DNA of 35,162 nucleotides from Nostoc sp. PA-18-2419 (GTDB lineage: Bacteria; Cyanobacteriota; Cyanobacteriia; Cyanobacteriales; Nostocaceae), in the NCBI RefSeq assembly GCF_005869855.1, contig NZ_SZNH01000005.1, positions 613-35,774 on the forward strand. The letters are read 5' to 3'. Of this stretch, positions 33,521 to 35,162 are shown piece after piece (position 1 is the first letter of the stretch; every line of letters begins with the position of its first letter). A program made the translations under genes and the position numbers. The notes beneath the pieces were generated by a model. The model was not told where the DNA came from. It saw only the letters and a program-made list of their open reading frames with translations, and searched no databases.

Positions 33521-35162
33521 ATGAAAATACAAGAATCTTCTAAAAGTTTCGATAATTATGGGCAAATCTTAAAACGTCGTTGGATTCCTGCTTTGAGTGT
33601 TTTTATCTGTGTATTCATAATCTTACAGGTAGCTACGTTTTTTAAAAAGCCTTATTACTTAGCAGAGGGAAAGCTAAAATTCCAAAGAATAAATACTACT
33701 TCTTCTTTAACAGGAGTAGGAACAGAAATTGGTAAATTAGAACCATTAGTCGATGATAAAAGTAATCCTCTTAATACAGAAGCAGAAGTTATCCGTTCTA
33801 TTCCAGTTCTCAAAAATACAATAACTATACTTAATCTAAAAGACAATAATAATTCACAATTAAAAATAAAACAATTTTTGCAAATGTTGACAGTCAAGGA
33901 AATAAAAGGAGCTGATATTTTAAGTATCTCTTATAAAGATACAAACCCAGAAATAGCTGCAAAAGTTGTTAATACTCTCATAGATGTATATTTAGAATAC
34001 AATATATCTTCTCATAGAAGTCAAGCTGCAACTGCTCGCAAATTTATAGAAAAACAATTACCAAATGCAGAATTAGTAGTTCGACAAGCAGAAGCAGAAC
34101 TAGCAGAATTTAAAGAAAAACATAAAATTGTCTCCTTACAAGAAGAAGCAAGTAAATCGCTGGAACTAATCACACAATTACAACAGCAAATTAGTGAAGC
34201 TAAATCTAGATTTACTGATGCTGAGGCACAGACTCAAGCAATCCGCAAACAATTGGGTATGAACTCCCAACAAGCTGTAATTATGACTTCCCTTAGTCAA
34301 ACTTCAGGGGTGCAAGATATTCTTAAAGAAATCCAACAGCTAGAATCACAATTGGCAGCTAAACGGACTGTTTTGCAAGACAATCATCCAGAAATTATCA
34401 ATTTACAATACAAATTAAGCTCTTTAAATGAGCTACTACAACAACGGATTAAAAACGTTATCGGTATAAAATCACCACAATTAAATAATAATTTTCAATT
34501 AGGAGAACTACAACAGCAACTTTCTGCAAAGCTTGTAGATTTAGAGTCAACTCGTATGGGTTTAGCAAGCCAAATCACTACTTTATCTAATTTACAAGCT
34601 GCTTATAAGCAACGTTTGAACAATCTGCCAAGATTAGAACAACAACAGCGACAATTAGAACGTAAAGTAGAAGCTGCGCAATCTACCTATTCACTTTTAC
34701 TCCAAAAGCTGCAAGAGAGCCGAATAGCAGAAAATCAAAATTTGGGTAATGCCAGCATGATATCGGAAGCTGAAGTTCCAGAAGAGTCAATTTCCTCTCC
34801 AATGTTTTTGTATTTGAGTACAGGTTTATTGTCTAGTTTGGCAGCTTTAGCAATTGTATATATTTTAGAAAAAATAGATAAATCAATTAAGAATGTTGAG
34901 CAGGCAAAAGAATTATTGGATTTTACTTTATTAGGAATTATTCCTACTTTCAATAAATCTAAAAACTCTCTTCGTGGGAAGGAAGAACTTGAGTTATATA
35001 CTAAAAGACTTGTAGTTAGAGATGCGCCGCGATCGCCTATTAATGAAGCATACCGAATGCTACGAGCAAATCTCAAGTTTACAAGTGCTGATAAGGAATT
35101 AAAAGTTATAGTTATCACTAGTTCCGTCCCCAGAGAAGGCAAATCTACAGTAGCTGCTAATT
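33521..35162 (+). CDS. Wzc-like polysaccharide tyrosine autokinase, 5' part
   Basis: The frame stays open for 547 codons to the window edge. An N-terminal Wzz-type domain begins after KSFDNYGQILKRRW, with a first membrane helix at about 23-41. A long periplasmic region (45-425) is rich in coiled coil (Q/E/L-rich, about 180-260 and 345-415). A second helix (about 428-450) leads to the cytoplasmic BY-kinase domain, starting with PINEAYRMLRANLKF and reaching Walker A, SSVPREGKSTVAAN (Gly540-Lys541-Ser542), at the edge. It controls chain length and export of Wzy-polymerised polysaccharide. Walker A', Walker B and the tyrosine cluster would lie outside the window. Confidence 0.9.
   Translation, partial: MKIQESSKSFDNYGQILKRRWIPALSVFICVFIILQVATFFKKPYYLAEGKLKFQRINTTSSLTGVGTEIGKLEPLVDDKSNPLNTEAEVIRSIPVLKNTITILNLKDNNNSQLKIKQFLQMLTVKEIKGADILSISYKDTNPEIAAKVVNTLIDVYLEYNISSHRSQAATARKFIEKQLPNAELVVRQAEAELAEFKEKHKIVSLQEEASKSLELITQLQQQISEAKSRFTDAEAQTQAIRKQLGMNSQQAVIMTSLSQTSGVQDILKEIQQLESQLAAKRTVLQDNHPEIINLQYKLSSLNELLQQRIKNVIGIKSPQLNNNFQLGELQQQLSAKLVDLESTRMGLASQITTLSNLQAAYKQRLNNLPRLEQQQRQLERKVEAAQSTYSLLLQKLQESRIAENQNLGNASMISEAEVPEESISSPMFLYLSTGLLSSLAALAIVYILEKIDKSIKNVEQAKELLDFTLLGIIPTFNKSKNSLRGKEELELYTKRLVVRDAPRSPINEAYRMLRANLKFTSADKELKVIVITSSVPREGKSTVAAN

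Noticed and set aside
1-35162. CRISPR arrays, tRNA or rRNA genes, full insertion sequences
   Set aside because: I saw no direct repeats with regular unique spacers, no cloverleaf-like or rRNA sequence and no transposase frame; the direct repeats present are WD40 coding units and STRRs.

Overview
The window looks like chromosomal DNA of a filamentous, heterocyst-forming cyanobacterium of the Nostoc/Anabaena group. This rests on an AT-rich base composition, many HIP1 octamers (GCGATCGC, for example at 11481, 17521 and 22425), heptanucleotide tandem repeats (STRRs) of the kind described in these bacteria, small MITE-like elements, and a carbonic anhydrase of the carboxysomal CcaA type. No species can be named from sequence reading alone.

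Positions 1-6000 hold unrelated housekeeping and accessory genes separated by repeat-rich spacers. They are the 3' part of a WD40-TPR protein with three almost identical 126-bp repeats, a DUF4112 protein, the beta-carboxysomal carbonic anhydrase ccaA bracketed by two copies of one MITE-like element, an alpha/beta hydrolase, a BON-domain protein, and the regulatory subunit of acetolactate synthase (ilvN).

From about 6200 to the right edge the window is a large extracellular-polysaccharide locus of the Wzx/Wzy type. The left block (6800-18554, plus strand) encodes a membrane UDP-HexNAc 4,6-dehydratase of the CapD/WbpM/PglF group, a beta-propeller protein like the N-terminal part of plant GINT1, a FemAB-like transferase, a MurJ/MVF-family flippase, three GT4 glycosyltransferases, a CapK-like adenylate-forming enzyme and an O-antigen polymerase/ligase. 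Two minus-strand genes for exported proteins follow: a PQQ-type sugar dehydrogenase and an RTX calcium-binding repeat protein. The right block (22597-35162, plus strand) encodes a DUF4091 (GH123-like) envelope protein, a TviB/WbpA-type UDP-HexNAc 6-dehydrogenase, a uronic-acid epimerase, another GT4, a PglC-like phosphoglycosyl transferase, three GNAT/FemAB-like proteins (two of them tandem paralogues), a DegT/PglE-type aminotransferase, and the 5' part of a Wzc-like tyrosine autokinase that runs off the edge.

A working model follows. The dehydratase and aminotransferase make a UDP-4-amino-4,6-dideoxy-HexNAc. The phosphoglycosyl transferase primes undecaprenyl phosphate, GT4 enzymes extend the unit with uronic acids supplied by the dehydrogenase/epimerase pair, and the MurJ-like flippase, Wzy and Wzc export and polymerise it. 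No recognisable PglD N-acetyltransferase is present, but four FemAB/GNAT-like proteins are, which raises the possibility that the free amino group is acylated or aminoacylated by a different chemistry. The most notable non-coding signal is a 72-bp block found upstream of both halves of the locus in the same orientation. It carries a perfect GCCAA-N-TTGGC dyad and is a candidate shared control element.
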